NCBI GenBank assembly: GCA_019055375.1
Contig: JAHQIW010003718.1
Span: 248,001 to 312,000 of the forward strand
Direction of reading: 5' to 3'
DNA length: 64,000 nt
Source: Parelaphostrongylus tenuis
Taxonomy: Eukaryota > Nematoda > Chromadorea > Rhabditida > Metastrongylidae
Made by a program: the position numbers and the translations under genes. The notes under the pieces were generated by a model. It did not search any database and had not been told where the DNA came from. It saw only the letters and a program-made list of their open reading frames with translations. The first letter of the stretch is position 1. Each line of letters opens with the position of its first letter. Below are positions 63,868 to 64,000 of this stretch, piece after piece.

Positions 63868-64000
63868 TCACTGATTTCCGAATATTTCACGTAGTGTTTT
63901 GACTATGGCTCCAGAATTTCGTCTTCTGCATGAAAGTCGTAGTTTGCTCGTTGAGACGGTTTTCCTCGCAATCTTGAAAATAGCCAATCCAAAACGTTCC

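Noticed and set aside
1..64000. CRISPR arrays, operons, integrons or other prokaryotic systems.
   Set aside because: The sequence is a eukaryotic spliced gene with SINEs and LINEs; no regularly spaced direct repeats with unique spacers were seen.

Overview
The window looks like nuclear DNA of a nematode, most likely a clade V (strongylid, hookworm-like) parasite; that placement is an inference. It rests on the close match of one large gene to Caenorhabditis UNC-70 beta-spectrin, nematode-type TTTTCAG splice acceptors, degenerate RTE retrotransposon and mariner-type sequences, and dense tRNA-derived SINEs. There is no bacterial-style gene organisation.

The only gene I can support is beta-spectrin (unc-70), on the minus strand. 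I resolved 47 coding exons between 35188 (start codon) and 1497 by joining splice sites in frame. They encode about 2081 residues: an N-terminal tail, two calponin-homology domains that bind actin, then the string of spectrin repeats up to the partial repeat that pairs with alpha-spectrin. The C-terminal PH-domain end is not in the window and should lie to the left of position 1. Of the 46 introns inside the modelled gene, 45 are GT-AG and one is GC-AG. Two exons (11 and 32) each carry one surplus base next to a short homopolymer. Splice sites and the rest of the frame are intact, so sequencing or assembly error is more likely than a pseudogene.

The introns are crowded with repeats. They hold a long tRNA-derived SINE (called SINE-A here), a shorter tRNA-derived SINE ending in a small hairpin (SINE-B), a third tRNA-headed family (SINE-H), 5'-truncated RTE copies, two foldback elements made from opposed mariner 5' ends, and several short inverted-repeat elements. 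SINE-A copies all point with the gene, while SINE-B copies inside the gene point mostly against it.

From 35.2 kb to 64 kb I find no convincing gene. This upstream DNA carries a nested palindrome at 36.6-37.4 kb, more SINEs, foldback repeats, a 112-bp tandem duplication, poly-C tracts and a repeated protein-like sequence with a YEETN motif. It may include the promoter and 5' untranslated exons of unc-70, but nothing in it shows this directly. I did not find a novel multi-gene system; the most unusual features are the mariner foldback family, the nested palindrome and the YEETN repeat. Repeat boundaries are approximate because they were read by eye.
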